This document shows positions 1 to 8,572 of a DNA stretch of 64,000 bases, piece after piece. The stretch is from Rhizobium sp. Root1212 (GTDB lineage Bacteria > Pseudomonadota > Alphaproteobacteria > Rhizobiales > Rhizobiaceae): assembly GCF_001424985.1 (NCBI RefSeq), contig NZ_LMDA01000001.1, forward strand, positions 1,431,001 through 1,495,000, read 5' to 3'. Position numbers and translations under genes: made by a program. The number at the start of each line of letters is the position of its first letter. Positions within the stretch are counted from its first letter, which is position 1. Below the pieces are notes generated by a model, which was not told the origin of the DNA, ran no database searches, and saw only the letters and a list, made by a program, of their open reading frames with translations.

Positions 1-74
1 GCGTATTCGAGCGCCAGCCGCACGAATTCGCCGCGTCCGGGAATACCGTCCCAATAATAAAGCTCGTAGGCCAT
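1..74 (-). CDS. Glutathione S-transferase, N-terminal fragment (runs off the window)
   Basis: The minus strand from the ATG at 72-74 reads MAYELYYWDGIPGRGEF..., the first beta strand and the start of helix 1 of a thioredoxin-fold GST N-terminal domain. The IPGRGEFVRLALE segment matches the GST pattern in which an aromatic residue and the strand-helix turn bind glutathione. Only 24 codons are inside the window, so subclass and completeness cannot be judged. It lies downstream of dnaJ on the same strand but behind a strong terminator, so it is probably transcribed separately. Confidence 0.7.
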   Translation of the reverse strand, partial: MAYELYYWDGIPGRGEFVRLALEY

Positions 75-150
75 GGCCTTCCCCTATGCTCCGATCGGCC
101 TGGGAGAAACTAGGGGCGGCGATCGTTCCGCCAAGGGCCATGCCCGTCAC

Positions 151-194
151 AAACGACAAGGCCGGAGATTGGAACCTCCGGCCTTGTCGTTTTT
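151..194 (-). terminator. Rho-independent terminator downstream of dnaJ
   Basis: A perfect 14-bp stem (CGACAAGGCCGGAG at 154-167, its complement at 176-189) encloses an 8-nt loop. It is flanked by AAA on the left and TTTTT on the right, so it could work in both directions. It sits between the dnaJ stop and the GST start, both on the minus strand. Confidence 0.85.
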
Positions 195-209
195 CATCCT
201 CGGATGCGA

Positions 210-1334
210 TCAATCGCTGAGCGTGTCGAAGAAATCCTTCATGCGCGAGAAGAAGCCCGCCGATTCCGGGTTGTTCTCCTTGGAGGAGATTTCCTCGAAT
301 TCCTTCAGCAGTTCGCGCTGACGCTTGGTGAGCTTCTGCGGCGTTTCGATCTGCATCTGGATATAGAGATCGCCAATCTGGCTGGAGCGCAGCACCGGCA
401 TGCCCTTGCCTTTGAGGCGGAACTGCTTGCCGGCCTGGGTGCCTTCCGGCACCGAAACCCGCGACTTGGTGCCGTCGAGGGTTGCCACGTCGAACTTACC
501 GCCGAGTGCGGCCGTCGTCATCGAGATCGGCACGCTGCAATAGAGATCGGCCCCATCGCGCTGGTAGAAGGCATGCGGCTTGACCGAGAGGAAGATATAG
601 AGATCGCCCGCCGGGCCGCCACGCAGGCCGGCTTCACCCTCGCCGGAAAGGCGGATGCGGGTGCCGTCCTCGATGCCGGCCGGGATATTGACCGAGAGCG
701 AGCGCTCTTCGGTGGTACGGCCCTGGCCGTGGCACTTGGTGCAGGGATCGGTGATGGTCTGGCCGCGGCCGTGACAGGTCGGGCAGGTGCGCTCGACCGA
801 GAAGAAGCCCTGGGCGGCGCGGACGCGGCCGGCGCCCTGACAGGTGGAGCAGGTGGAAGGCTTGGTGCCGGGCTTGGCGCCCGTGCCGGTGCAGACGTCG
901 CAGGTGATCGAGGTCGGAACCCTGATCTGCGCCGTCTTGCCGCTGTAGGCCTCCTCGAGGCTGATCTCCATGTTGTAGCGTAGGTCGGCGCCGCGCTCTC
1001 GGCCGCCGGAGGAACGGCGCTGACGCCCGCCCATCATCTCGCCGAAGATGTCTTCGAAGATATCGGAGAAGCCGCCAGCACCCATGCCGCCGCCGCCACC
1101 CATGCCGCCATGCTCGAAAGCGGCGTGACCGTAGCGGTCGTAGGCAGCCCGCTTCTGCGGGTCCTTCAGCGTCTCGTAGGCTTCGTTGATTTCCTTGAAG
1201 GTCTTTTCCGACTCGGCATCACCGGGGTTCTTGTCCGGGTGATATTTCATCGCCAGTTTGCGGAAGGCGCTCTTCAGCTCCTTCTCGTCCGCCGTTTTCG
1301 CAACGCCGAGCGTTTCGTAAAGATCACGTTTCAT
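210..1334 (-). CDS. dnaJ: Chaperone DnaJ (Hsp40)
   Basis: Cytoplasmic co-chaperone of 374 aa, the usual full length. It has an N-terminal J domain (about residues 4-70) with the HPD motif in [10 protein letters not shown] that stimulates DnaK ATPase. A Gly/Phe linker follows (about 75-105, [14 protein letters not shown]), then a zinc-finger region with four CxxCxGxG-type repeats ([32 protein letters not shown]) and the C-terminal substrate-binding domain. It lies 265 bp downstream of dnaK on the same strand, the common dnaK-dnaJ order, although a terminator-like hairpin lies between them. Confidence 0.97.
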   Translation of the reverse strand: MKRDLYETLGVAKTADEKELKSAFRKLAMKYHPDKNPGDAESEKTFKEINEAYETLKDPQKRAAYDRYGHAAFEHGGMGGGGGMGAGGFSDIFEDIFGEMMGGRQRRSSGGRERGADLRYNMEISLEEAYSGKTAQIRVPTSITCDVCTGTGAKPGTKPSTCSTCQGAGRVRAAQGFFSVERTCPTCHGRGQTITDPCTKCHGQGRTTEERSLSVNIPAGIEDGTRIRLSGEGEAGLRGGPAGDLYIFLSVKPHAFYQRDGADLYCSVPISMTTAALGGKFDVATLDGTKSRVSVPEGTQAGKQFRLKGKGMPVLRSSQIGDLYIQMQIETPQKLTKRQRELLKEFEEISSKENNPESAGFFSRMKDFFDTLSD

Positions 1335-1543
1335 TCGTGCGGGTTGTCCTGTCGTGTGGTCGCACCGGGACCGGCCGTCCGGCGGTCGCCTGATTTCCGT
1401 GAGAAGGATTTAGTAAACCTTCACGCGCGATACCATAGCCAAACCTGCGGACATGCGGTTTTTTGCCTCAAAATCGACGGTTCGGGCGGACGCGTTGCGC
1501 CGCTGCACCGCAGCAGACACAAAAAAGCCCGGCAAGCGGCAAC

Positions 1544-1574
1544 AAAAACCCCGGAACGCAGGCGCTCCGGGGTT
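1544..1574 (-). terminator. Terminator-like hairpin between dnaK and dnaJ
   Basis: AACCCCGGA (1547-1555) pairs with TCCGGGGTT (1566-1574) across a 10-nt loop, and on the minus strand the stem runs into a T-rich tract (complement of 1544-1548). Its position just after the dnaK stop suggests partial termination that lowers dnaJ relative to dnaK. The 1335-1599 interval holds no gene I can support. Confidence 0.75.
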
Positions 1575-1599
1575 CTTTTCATTTTCCTTGCGGAAAAGA

Positions 1600-3519
1600 T
1601 CAGGCCGACTTCTTGCCGTCGTCGTTGATCTCTTCGTAGTCGGCGTCGACGACGTTGTCGCCATCGCGGGCTGCATCGGCTGCGGCATCCGCATGGGCGC
1701 TTTCGGTCTGCTGCGCCTCATACATGGCCTGACCAAGCTTCATGGAGGCTTCCATGAGCGTATTGGTCTTGGTCTTGATGTCTTCCGCATCCGGCTCGGA
1801 GGCTTCGACAGCCGTCTTCAGGCTGGCGATCGCATCCGAAATCGCATTGCGGTCGGCTTCGGTGACCTTGTCGCCATACTCCTTCAGGGACTTTTCCGAG
1901 GAGTGGATCAGGCTTTCGGCCTGGTTCTTGGCTTCGACACCTTCGCGGCGCTTCTTGTCGGCTTCGGCATTGGCCTCGGCATCCTTGACCATCTTCTCGA
2001 TGTCGGCGTCAGACAGACCGCCGGAAGCCTGGATGCGGATCTGGTGTTCCTTGCCGGTGCCCTTGTCCTTGGCCGAAACCTGCACGATGCCGTTGGCGTC
2101 GATATCGAAGGTAACTTCGATCTGCGGAACGCCACGCGGTGCCGGCGGAATGCCGACGAGGTCGAACTGGCCGAGCAGCTTGTTGTCTGCAGCCATTTCG
2201 CGCTCGCCCTGCGAAACGCGGATGGTCACGGCGTTCTGGTTGTCTTCGGCGGTCGAGAAGGTCTGGCTCTTCTTGGTCGGGATCGTGGTGTTACGCTCGA
2301 TCAGACGGGTGAAGACGCCACCGAGGGTCTCGATGCCGAGCGACAGCGGGGTCACGTCGAGCAGCAGCACGTCCTTGACGTCGCCCTGGAGAACGCCGGC
2401 CTGGATGGCGGCGCCGAGAGCGACGACTTCATCCGGGTTGACGCCCTTGTGCGGCTCCTTGCCGAACAGCTGCTTTACGACTTCCTGTACCTTCGGCATG
2501 CGGCTCATGCCGCCGACCAGAACAACTTCGTCGATCTCGGCTGCGGTGACGCCGGCATCCTTGAGGGCTGCCTTGCACGGTGCAACGGTACGCTGGACCA
2601 GATCGTCAACCAGGCTTTCGAACTTGGCGCGCGACAGCTTCATGGTCAGGTGCTTCGGACCGGAAGCGTCCGCCGTGATGAACGGCAGGTTGATTTCGGT
2701 CTGCTGCGAGGACGACAGTTCGATCTTGGCCTTTTCCGCAGCTTCCTTGAGGCGCTGCAGGGCAAGCTTGTCGTTCTTCAGGTCGATGCCCTGATCCTTC
2801 TTGAATTCGGCTGCGAGGTATTCGACCAGACGCATGTCGAAGTCTTCACCGCCGAGGAAGGTGTCGCCGTTCGTCGACTTCACTTCGAAGACGCCGTCGC
2901 CGATTTCGAGAACCGAGATATCGAAGGTACCACCGCCCAAGTCGTAAACGGCGATGGTCTTGCCGTCCTTCTTGTCGAGGCCGTAGGCGAGTGCCGCAGC
3001 AGTCGGCTCGTTGATGATGCGCAGCACTTCGAGACCGGCGATGCGGCCGGCATCCTTGGTTGCCTGACGCTGGGCGTCGTTGAAGTATGCGGGAACGGTG
3101 ATGACGGCCTGGGTGACCTTTTCACCGAGATAGGATTCGGCGGTTTCCTTCATCTTCTGAAGGATCATGGCCGAGACCTGCGACGGGGAATACTTGTCGC
3201 CGTGCGCTTCGACCCAGGCATCGCCGTTGTCGCCCTTGACGATCTTGTAGGGAACGAGGCCCTTGTCCTTTTCCACGAGCTTGTCGTCGTAACGGCGGCC
3301 GATGAGGCGCTTGACGGCGAACAGCGTGTTTTCAGGGTTGGTGACGGCCTGACGCTTGGCCGGCTGGCCGATCAGACGCTCGCCGTCGTCGTTGAATGCA
3401 ACGATCGAAGGCGTCGTGCGCGCACCTTCGGCATTTTCAATGACCTTCGCGTCCTTACCGTCCATGACGGCGACGCAGGAATTGGTCGTACCCAAGTCGA
3501 TACCGATTACTTTAGCCAT
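1600..3519 (-). CDS. dnaK: Molecular chaperone DnaK (Hsp70)
   Basis: 639-aa Hsp70, standard bacterial length. The N-terminal actin-like ATPase domain (about 1-385) starts [16 protein letters not shown], the phosphate-1 motif, and includes the [10 protein letters not shown] phosphate-2 motif and the [13 protein letters not shown] adenosine motif. The linker [18 protein letters not shown] leads to the beta-sandwich peptide-binding domain and helical lid. The tail ends in an acidic stretch ([15 protein letters not shown]), where the EEVD-like end of bacterial DnaKs usually lies. It works with DnaJ in folding and in controlling sigma-32. A near-perfect RpoH promoter lies about 110 bp upstream. 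Confidence 0.98.
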   Translation of the reverse strand: MAKVIGIDLGTTNSCVAVMDGKDAKVIENAEGARTTPSIVAFNDDGERLIGQPAKRQAVTNPENTLFAVKRLIGRRYDDKLVEKDKGLVPYKIVKGDNGDAWVEAHGDKYSPSQVSAMILQKMKETAESYLGEKVTQAVITVPAYFNDAQRQATKDAGRIAGLEVLRIINEPTAAALAYGLDKKDGKTIAVYDLGGGTFDISVLEIGDGVFEVKSTNGDTFLGGEDFDMRLVEYLAAEFKKDQGIDLKNDKLALQRLKEAAEKAKIELSSSQQTEINLPFITADASGPKHLTMKLSRAKFESLVDDLVQRTVAPCKAALKDAGVTAAEIDEVVLVGGMSRMPKVQEVVKQLFGKEPHKGVNPDEVVALGAAIQAGVLQGDVKDVLLLDVTPLSLGIETLGGVFTRLIERNTTIPTKKSQTFSTAEDNQNAVTIRVSQGEREMAADNKLLGQFDLVGIPPAPRGVPQIEVTFDIDANGIVQVSAKDKGTGKEHQIRIQASGGLSDADIEKMVKDAEANAEADKKRREGVEAKNQAESLIHSSEKSLKEYGDKVTEADRNAISDAIASLKTAVEASEPDAEDIKTKTNTLMEASMKLGQAMYEAQQTESAHADAAADAARDGDNVVDADYEEINDDGKKSA

Positions 3520-3627
3520 GTCGTTCTCTCCTTGCAGCGGACTGTCGGAACCCGGTCAGGCATTCATGGGACAGCCCCTAACGGGATGGTCTGGGTGTGC
3601 CACGGCCGGAAAGCCGCGGTGATGGGG

Positions 3628-3659
3628 CGTATATAAGGAGGGGTTTTCGGGACTGCAAG
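3628..3659 (-). promoter_or_regulatory. Heat-shock (RpoH/sigma-32) promoter of dnaK
   Basis: On the minus strand, CTTG (complement of 3656-3659) is followed after 18 nt by CTTATATACG (complement of 3628-3637). This matches the alphaproteobacterial RpoH pattern CTTG-N17/18-CYTATNTNNG at every fixed position. It lies about 110 nt upstream of the dnaK ATG, implying a leader of about 100 nt. Confidence 0.85.
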
Positions 3660-3746
3660 GCATTGAAGCGCTGGAAAACGGGCAAAAAGACCCCGAAAAT
3701 CTGCCGCTGGCGGCCAAGCGAAATTTACCGTAACCCGGCCGGCGGT

Positions 3747-6002
3747 TTAGCCGCCTGTCAGGATGTCGAAGAGCGTCGTGCGCCGGGTGGTCGCGCCGGT
3801 CGTCTGGCCGACGTCAGCGGGCGGCATCAGGCCGGAATTGTCGTTCGCCGCCGGGAACTGCGCCGCCTCGCCATCGGTCGCCACCTGCGGGCGTTCGGGG
3901 AATTCGCCAGCCGGCGCATCGCCGAAATTGCCGGAAATCACATCGCCAACATTTGCCGGCGCATTCTGGTCAAAGACGGGATCGACGCCCGCCGTGCCGA
4001 AGACCGGTGATGGTGAGAGACCTTCGTGGGCGGCCGTCATGAAGTCGTGCCAGGCCTTGGCCGGCAGACCACCACCCGTCACCTTTTTCATCGACTTGCC
4101 GTCGTCATTGCCGAACCAGACGCCGGTCGTGAGATTGCTGGTGAAGCCGACGAACAGCGCATCGCGGAAGGATTGCGTCGTGCCGGATTTGCCGGCGGCA
4201 TCCCAGCCCTTGAGACGGGCGTTCTTGCCGGTGCCGTGGTCGATGACGCCGAGCATCATCTGGTTCATTTCCGAAACGATGGCCGGATCGAGCACGCGCG
4301 GCGGGCTGTCATAGGTGTTTTCGTAGAGCACCTTGCCATCGGCCGTCGAAATGCGACGGATGATATGCGGCGTCGCCTTGAAGCCGCCGTTCATGAAGGG
4401 AGCATAGGCCGAGGTCAGCTCCAGGAGGCTCACTTCCGACGTACCGAGCGCGATCGACGCGTTGGATTGCAGCTCCGATTCGATGCCGAGCCGGTGCGCG
4501 AGCTTGATGACGTTCTGCGGGCCGACTTCCATCACGAGTTGGGCGGCGATGGTGTTCAGCGAATTGGCAAGTGCCTCGGCGAGCGAGACTTCGCCGCGAT
4601 ACTTCTCGTCGTAGTTCTGCGGCGTCCAGTTGCCGATCCTGACGGGGGCATCGTTGCGCACCGACATCGGCGTGCGGCCGATCTCCATGGCGGCGGCATA
4701 GACAAAGGGCTTGAAGGCGGAGCCCGGCTGGCGCTTGGCCTTGACGGCGCGGTCGAACTGGCTCGTCGCATAATCGCGGCCGCCGACGATGGCGCGGATC
4801 GCGCCGGTGCCGTCGATCGAAACAAGCGCCGCCTGCGAGACATTCAGCTTTTCACCCTCGGCATCGAGACGGGCGGCGAGCGTTTCTTCGGCCTTCTTTT
4901 CCAGCGTCAGATCGAGTGTCGTATCGACGACCAGATCCTGATCGATCTTGCCGATCATGCCCGGCAGCTGGTCCATGACCATATCGGCCGCATAATATTG
5001 CGCGCCGGACCAGAAGCTCTTGGCCTTCGTCGGCGATTGCGACATCGCCGTCTTGATCTCGGCGTCGGAGATATAGCCTTCCTCGCGCATCGCGCCGAGC
5101 ACGACTTGCGCGCGCTCTTCGGCCGCCTGCGGATCGCGTGCCGGCGACAGGCGCGAGGGTGCCTTCAAAAGACCGGCCAGCATCGCGGCTTCGCCGAGGT
5201 TCACGTCGCGGGCGGATTTGTTGAAGTAGCGGCGCGACGCGGCCTCGACCCCATAGGCGTTCGAGCCGAAGAACACCCGGTTCAGATACATCGACAGGAT
5301 CTGGTCCTTCGTGTAGTTCTGCTCCAGCCAGAAGGAGAGCAGCACTTCCTGCACCTTGCGCTCCAGCGTGCGCTCGGGTGAGAGGAACATGTTCTTCGCC
5401 AGCTGCTGGGTCAGCGTCGAGCCGCCCTGCACCATGCGGCCGCTCGTCAGGTTGGTGACGACAGCGCGGGCAAGGCCGAGCGGATCGACGCCGAAATGCG
5501 AATAGAAGCGCCGGTCTTCGATGGCAACGACGGCCTGCGGGATATAGGGCGACATTTCCTCCAGCGACAGCGCCTCGCCGCCGGTCATGCCGCGATTGGC
5601 AAGCACCGTTCCGTCGACCGCGATGATCTTGACGTTCGGCGGCCGCTCGGGAATGGTCCAGCTCGTGGCGCTCGGCATGCGCGAACCGTAATAGAGAACG
5701 AGGCCGCCGGCGCCAATCGCGCCCCAGATGCCGAGAACGATACCCCAGTAGATCAACCGGCGGATCGCGCCGAAAAAGCCGAGGCCCGGTTCACGGCGGC
5801 TGCTGCGGCGGCTTGCCGTGGTGCTTGCAGCGCGCTTTTCCGGGGTAGGACGCGACTTGCCGGCGGGCTTTTCGGAGGAGGATGCCTTGCGGCCACCGCT
5901 GGTGACGCGTTCGCCCGCGCTGAAATCCAGCGCGTCGTCGTCACCCCGTTCTTCGCCGAAGGACGGCTCTACTCTCTGCCGTGATCTGCCTTTTGATGCC
6001 AT
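3747..6002 (-). CDS. Class A penicillin-binding protein (PBP1-type transglycosylase/transpeptidase)
   Basis: Bifunctional peptidoglycan synthase of 751 aa. A basic, low-complexity cytoplasmic N-terminus (about 1-80) precedes one transmembrane segment (about 83-106). The GT51 glycosyltransferase domain has EDRRFYSHFG, GGSTLTQQLAKN and QILSMYLNRVFFG. The transpeptidase domain has the nucleophile motif SAFK (in RQPGSAFKPF), an SLN motif and KSGTT. It polymerises lipid II and cross-links stem peptides at the inner membrane facing the periplasm. The long Ser/Arg/Lys-rich N-terminal extension is typical of rhizobial versions. Transcribed alone; the 270-bp upstream gap is shared with a divergent DUF992 gene. 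Confidence 0.95.
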   Translation of the reverse strand: MASKGRSRQRVEPSFGEERGDDDALDFSAGERVTSGGRKASSSEKPAGKSRPTPEKRAASTTASRRSSRREPGLGFFGAIRRLIYWGIVLGIWGAIGAGGLVLYYGSRMPSATSWTIPERPPNVKIIAVDGTVLANRGMTGGEALSLEEMSPYIPQAVVAIEDRRFYSHFGVDPLGLARAVVTNLTSGRMVQGGSTLTQQLAKNMFLSPERTLERKVQEVLLSFWLEQNYTKDQILSMYLNRVFFGSNAYGVEAASRRYFNKSARDVNLGEAAMLAGLLKAPSRLSPARDPQAAEERAQVVLGAMREEGYISDAEIKTAMSQSPTKAKSFWSGAQYYAADMVMDQLPGMIGKIDQDLVVDTTLDLTLEKKAEETLAARLDAEGEKLNVSQAALVSIDGTGAIRAIVGGRDYATSQFDRAVKAKRQPGSAFKPFVYAAAMEIGRTPMSVRNDAPVRIGNWTPQNYDEKYRGEVSLAEALANSLNTIAAQLVMEVGPQNVIKLAHRLGIESELQSNASIALGTSEVSLLELTSAYAPFMNGGFKATPHIIRRISTADGKVLYENTYDSPPRVLDPAIVSEMNQMMLGVIDHGTGKNARLKGWDAAGKSGTTQSFRDALFVGFTSNLTTGVWFGNDDGKSMKKVTGGGLPAKAWHDFMTAAHEGLSPSPVFGTAGVDPVFDQNAPANVGDVISGNFGDAPAGEFPERPQVATDGEAAQFPAANDNSGLMPPADVGQTTGATTRRTTLFDILTGG

Positions 6003-6208
6003 GCCGGGGGAAGCTGCTCCGAAAGCTTGATGGCGGCGCGATGGTCCGCCCGAATGATCGATCGCTTGGACTGTAATTGCGGCGATTTAAGGTGTGGTTA
6101 AGAAGTTGCAAATGGGCTTTTCAAAATTTCCCGAGAGATTCCCGTGGGATAGGCAACAATAGGTAGGGGCGGCGCGTTAACCATCGCAATTTCGCCGTTT
6201 TAACACCC

Positions 6209-6236
6209 TTGGTGGAAACAAGGCGCCCGCTATATA
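6209..6236 (+). promoter_or_regulatory. Putative sigma-70 type promoter of the DUF992 gene
   Basis: TTGGTG (6209-6214), a 16-nt spacer and TATATA (6231-6236) lie about 40 nt upstream of the ATG at 6275. The match is by eye only, but no competing element is evident. Confidence 0.4.
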
Positions 6237-6274
6237 TTCGTTTATGGGCAGGGCTGAACCTTAAGGAGAACCCA

Positions 6275-6784
6275 ATGAAAAGGACCATTGCGACGATCGT
6301 TGCTGCGGCCTCTCTCGCACAGGCCTTCGTGACGGCGGCTTATGCCGCGGACCCCGTCGCCACCTACAAGGAGGCCGACGACTACGACGGCGTCAAGATC
6401 GGCATGCTGACATGCGATGTCGGCGGCGGTGTCGGCTATGTGCTCGGATCTGCCAAGAACCTCGATTGCACCTTCAGTTCGACCAAGGGCACGCAGGACC
6501 GGTATACCGGCGTGATCCGCAAGATGGGCGTCGATCTCGGCTTCACCACCCAGGGTCGTCTTGCCTGGGCCGTCTTCGCTCCGACCGCCGGCTATCATCG
6601 CGGTTCGCTCGGTGGCCTCTATCAGGGCGCGACGGCCGAAGCGACGGTCTTTGCCGGCATCGGCACCAATATCCTTGTGGGCGGCACTTCGGGTTCGATC
6701 CAGCTGCAGACCATCAGCGTCACCGGCCAGCTCGGGCTTAATCTCGCCGCAACCGGCACCTCGATCACCCTGACGCCCAGCTGA
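6275..6784 (+). CDS. DUF992 family secreted protein
   Basis: 169 aa with a clear Sec signal peptide (MKRTIATIVAAASLAQAFVTAAYA, cleavage about residue 24). The mature protein begins with KIGMLTCDVGGGVGYVLGSAKNLDC and continues through YTGVIRKMGVDLGFT and GLYQGATAEATVF, the pattern of the DUF992 family, which is mostly alphaproteobacterial and of unknown function. Two cysteines (in LTCDV and LDCTF) could form a disulfide in the periplasm. I chose the ATG at 6275 because TTAAGGAGAA precedes it; the upstream GTG at 6209 would bury the signal peptide. Confidence 0.85.
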   Translation: MKRTIATIVAAASLAQAFVTAAYAADPVATYKEADDYDGVKIGMLTCDVGGGVGYVLGSAKNLDCTFSSTKGTQDRYTGVIRKMGVDLGFTTQGRLAWAVFAPTAGYHRGSLGGLYQGATAEATVFAGIGTNILVGGTSGSIQLQTISVTGQLGLNLAATGTSITLTPS

Positions 6785-6817
6785 TGGCGATCGCCCACCG
6801 ATAGAAATAACTGGCTG

Positions 6818-6839
6818 GCCGGCGCATCCTTGCGCCGGC
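6818..6839 (+). terminator. Stem-loop after the DUF992 gene
   Basis: GCCGGCGCA (6818-6826) and TGCGCCGGC (6831-6839) form a perfect 9-bp stem with a TCCT loop, 34 nt after the stop. The following T-run is weak (CTTT), so this may be an inefficient terminator or an mRNA-stabilising hairpin. Confidence 0.45.
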
Positions 6840-6859
6840 TGCCCTTTGATGAGGCTTTC

Positions 6860-7207
6860 ATGAAGCGCACGACCGGCTCGCTGGAAGCCGATTTTCACAG
6901 GGATATGCTGGCAATCTACGATCTCCGCGCCAAGGCCGGTTTCCGGCCGGTGTTGCTGCGCCGGTTCGTGTTGCTGCAGGGTGGCGTCACAGCCGCCCGC
7001 AAGCTGCTGGAACAGCCCGGCGTGACCGGCCTCGAACGCCTGCAGCAGCAAGATATGGCGGATGCCTCGATGGAGGCGCTGATCCTGAAACCGCAATACG
7101 AACCGCTGTTCACCCCGCAGGAGCGCAAGCTGGCGGCCACGCTGCTTGCAGCCCGCACATCCTCGCGCTCGCGCGGCCGGCTGAATGCCGTCGCCGACAG
7201 AAGCTGA
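6860..7207 (+). CDS. Small uncharacterised soluble protein
   Basis: 115 aa, predicted cytoplasmic, no signal peptide or membrane span. The central part (GGVTAARKLLEQPGVTGLERLQQQDMADASMEALI, seen here in two blocks around residues 40-75) followed by LFTPQERKLAATLL resembles a motif in scattered bacterial hypothetical proteins: a Gly-Gly...Ala...Leu-Leu helix, then an Asp...Glu-Ala-Leu segment and LFT-x-x-E. I know no function for it. The ATG at 6860 follows a GATGAGG ribosome-binding site; an in-frame ATG-like start at 6830 lies inside the preceding hairpin. Confidence 0.6.
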   Translation: MKRTTGSLEADFHRDMLAIYDLRAKAGFRPVLLRRFVLLQGGVTAARKLLEQPGVTGLERLQQQDMADASMEALILKPQYEPLFTPQERKLAATLLAARTSSRSRGRLNAVADRS

Positions 7208-7296
7208 GCCTTTCCGGGAACCATCCCGCTTCCCTCCCGTTCCCTTTTCGGGCCCCGCACCAAAAGCGGTGCGTCGCAACCGAAAAGGAGACCATC

Positions 7297-7494
7297 ATGC
7301 CCAATCGCGACCCTCTATCGACGCCCACCGCCGAGACGCCGCGCGGTCCGCAACCGACGCCGGGACTGCCCGACCGCGGCCAGGACAAGCCCGCCAACCC
7401 GCCGATCATCGACAAGGGCGATACCAAGAATCCGAACGATCCGGTGCTCGATCCGGCCCTGCTGCCGATCGGCGATCCCGCCGGCATGGCCTGA
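7297..7494 (+). CDS. Short proline-rich hypothetical protein
   Basis: 65 aa, very rich in Pro, Asp and Asn (segments TPGLPDRGQDKPANPP and DPALLPIGDPAGMA), with no predicted secondary structure, signal peptide or membrane helix. A strong ribosome-binding site (AAAAGGAGACC) precedes the ATG, the main reason to believe it is translated. It sits among small genes for secreted proteins. Probably an intrinsically disordered protein; function unknown. Confidence 0.55.
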   Translation: MPNRDPLSTPTAETPRGPQPTPGLPDRGQDKPANPPIIDKGDTKNPNDPVLDPALLPIGDPAGMA

Positions 7495-7569
7495 TTTTTT
7501 TTCGGAACGAACCGGCTGCCAAGGCATTTACCCGGCCATGGCTAGACGAAAAATCGAAAGGAGCTAACC

Positions 7570-7965
7570 ATGAAAACCAAGATGATCATTCTTGCCGCAG
7601 CGACGCTGGGCCTGGCTTCGACAACCGCATTTGCCCAGGAGGGCACGGTCAACGGCGCCGCCGGCGGTGCCATCACCGGCGCGATCGTCGGTGGCCCGGT
7701 GGGCGCTGCCGTTGGCGGTGTTGCGGGCGCGGTTGTCGGCACCGCACTCGATCCGCCGCCGCAGCGTGTCGTGACCTACGTGCAGGAGCAGCCTGCCCCG
7801 CAGTCGGTCGTGGTCCAGCAGCCGATCGTGGTCGGTAAGCCGATCCCCTCTGATGTGGTGCTGGTGCCCGTACCGGAAGATAACCGCTATGCCTATGCCG
7901 TGGTCAATGACCAGCGCGTGATCGTCGATCCGCAGACCCATACGGTCGTGCAGGTCATCCAGTAA
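7570..7965 (+). CDS. DUF1236 family secreted protein with glycine-zipper segment
   Basis: 131 aa. The signal peptide MKTKMIILAAATLGLASTTAFA ends at an AxA site (about residue 22). A Gly/Ala-rich stretch (about 26-58, with AAGGAITGAIVGGPVGAA) looks like a glycine zipper that could insert in or associate with membrane. A Val/Pro/Gln-rich linker precedes the C-terminal DUF1236-like module (VPEDNRYAYAVVNDQRVIVDPQTHTVVQVI). It is probably periplasmic or outer-membrane associated; no function is established. GAAAGGAGC precedes the ATG and a terminator follows. Confidence 0.8.
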   Translation: MKTKMIILAAATLGLASTTAFAQEGTVNGAAGGAITGAIVGGPVGAAVGGVAGAVVGTALDPPPQRVVTYVQEQPAPQSVVVQQPIVVGKPIPSDVVLVPVPEDNRYAYAVVNDQRVIVDPQTHTVVQVIQ

Positions 7966-7985
7966 AAAAATGCGATACCTGTCGG

Positions 7986-8013
7986 GAGACGGCATCATCC
8001 GATGCCGTCTCTT
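7986..8013 (+). terminator. Rho-independent terminator after the DUF1236 gene
   Basis: GAGACGGCATC (7986-7996) and GATGCCGTCTC (8001-8011) form a perfect 11-bp stem with a 4-nt loop, followed by TTTGCGTTT. It starts 21 nt past the stop codon. Confidence 0.8.
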
Positions 8014-8082
8014 TGCGTTTGCGGGTGTCACACAACCGCCGCAACTCCTGCCCTAACTATCCCCTGACCCGAGGAGGCTTTC

Positions 8083-8565
8083 ATGATCCAGCGCCTTGTC
8101 CTTGCCGCTTGCCTGATCACTTATCCCGCCGTTTCCTTTGCACAGGAGCCCGCCTACAGCGACGACCGCTCGGATGGCGCAGCGTTGGTGCGCTCCCTCT
8201 ACAATGCAATCGCCCGCAAGGAATATGCCCGCGCCTACAGCTATTTCTCCGACAAGAGCCAGCTTGCCAGCTATCAGGACTTCGCCGGAGGCTACGCGGA
8301 TACGGTTGAGGTCGAGGTAAAGACGGGGACAGTGACCCCGGAAGGCGCCGCGGGAAGCCTCTATATGCCGGTGCCGGTCGCGGTGCGCTCGATCGACAAG
8401 GCGGGCAAGGAGCATGTGTTTGCCGGCTGCTATGTCACCCGGCTTGCAAGCCCCACCGTGCAGGAGCCGCCCTTCACGCCCGTTCTGATCGACAGCGCCG
8501 AACTGGAAGAAGTTGGCAAACCCTTCGATCAGGCCGTGCCGATGGTCTGCCACACGCCGTCCTGA
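8083..8565 (+). CDS. Secreted hypothetical protein
   Basis: 160 aa with a signal peptide (MIQRLVLAACLITYPAVSFA, cleavage about residue 20). The mature part has helices LVRSLYNAIARKEYARAYSYF, arranged like the start of an NTF2-like or lumazine-binding fold, then beta strands (TVEVEVKTG, SLYMPVPVAVRSI, EHVFAGCYVTRLA) and two cysteines (GCYV and MVCHT) that could pair in the periplasm. I do not recognise a named family. A GAGGAGG site precedes the ATG. It converges with the next gene, leaving only 7 bp. Confidence 0.6.
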   Translation: MIQRLVLAACLITYPAVSFAQEPAYSDDRSDGAALVRSLYNAIARKEYARAYSYFSDKSQLASYQDFAGGYADTVEVEVKTGTVTPEGAAGSLYMPVPVAVRSIDKAGKEHVFAGCYVTRLASPTVQEPPFTPVLIDSAELEEVGKPFDQAVPMVCHTPS

Positions 8566-8572
8566 CGGACAC

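Noticed and set aside
1453..3636. Very long plus-strand open frame (over 700 codons) across dnaK
   Set aside because: It is the antisense shadow of the GC-rich dnaK codons; the minus strand encodes a textbook Hsp70 and the plus frame has no recognisable domain or ribosome-binding site.
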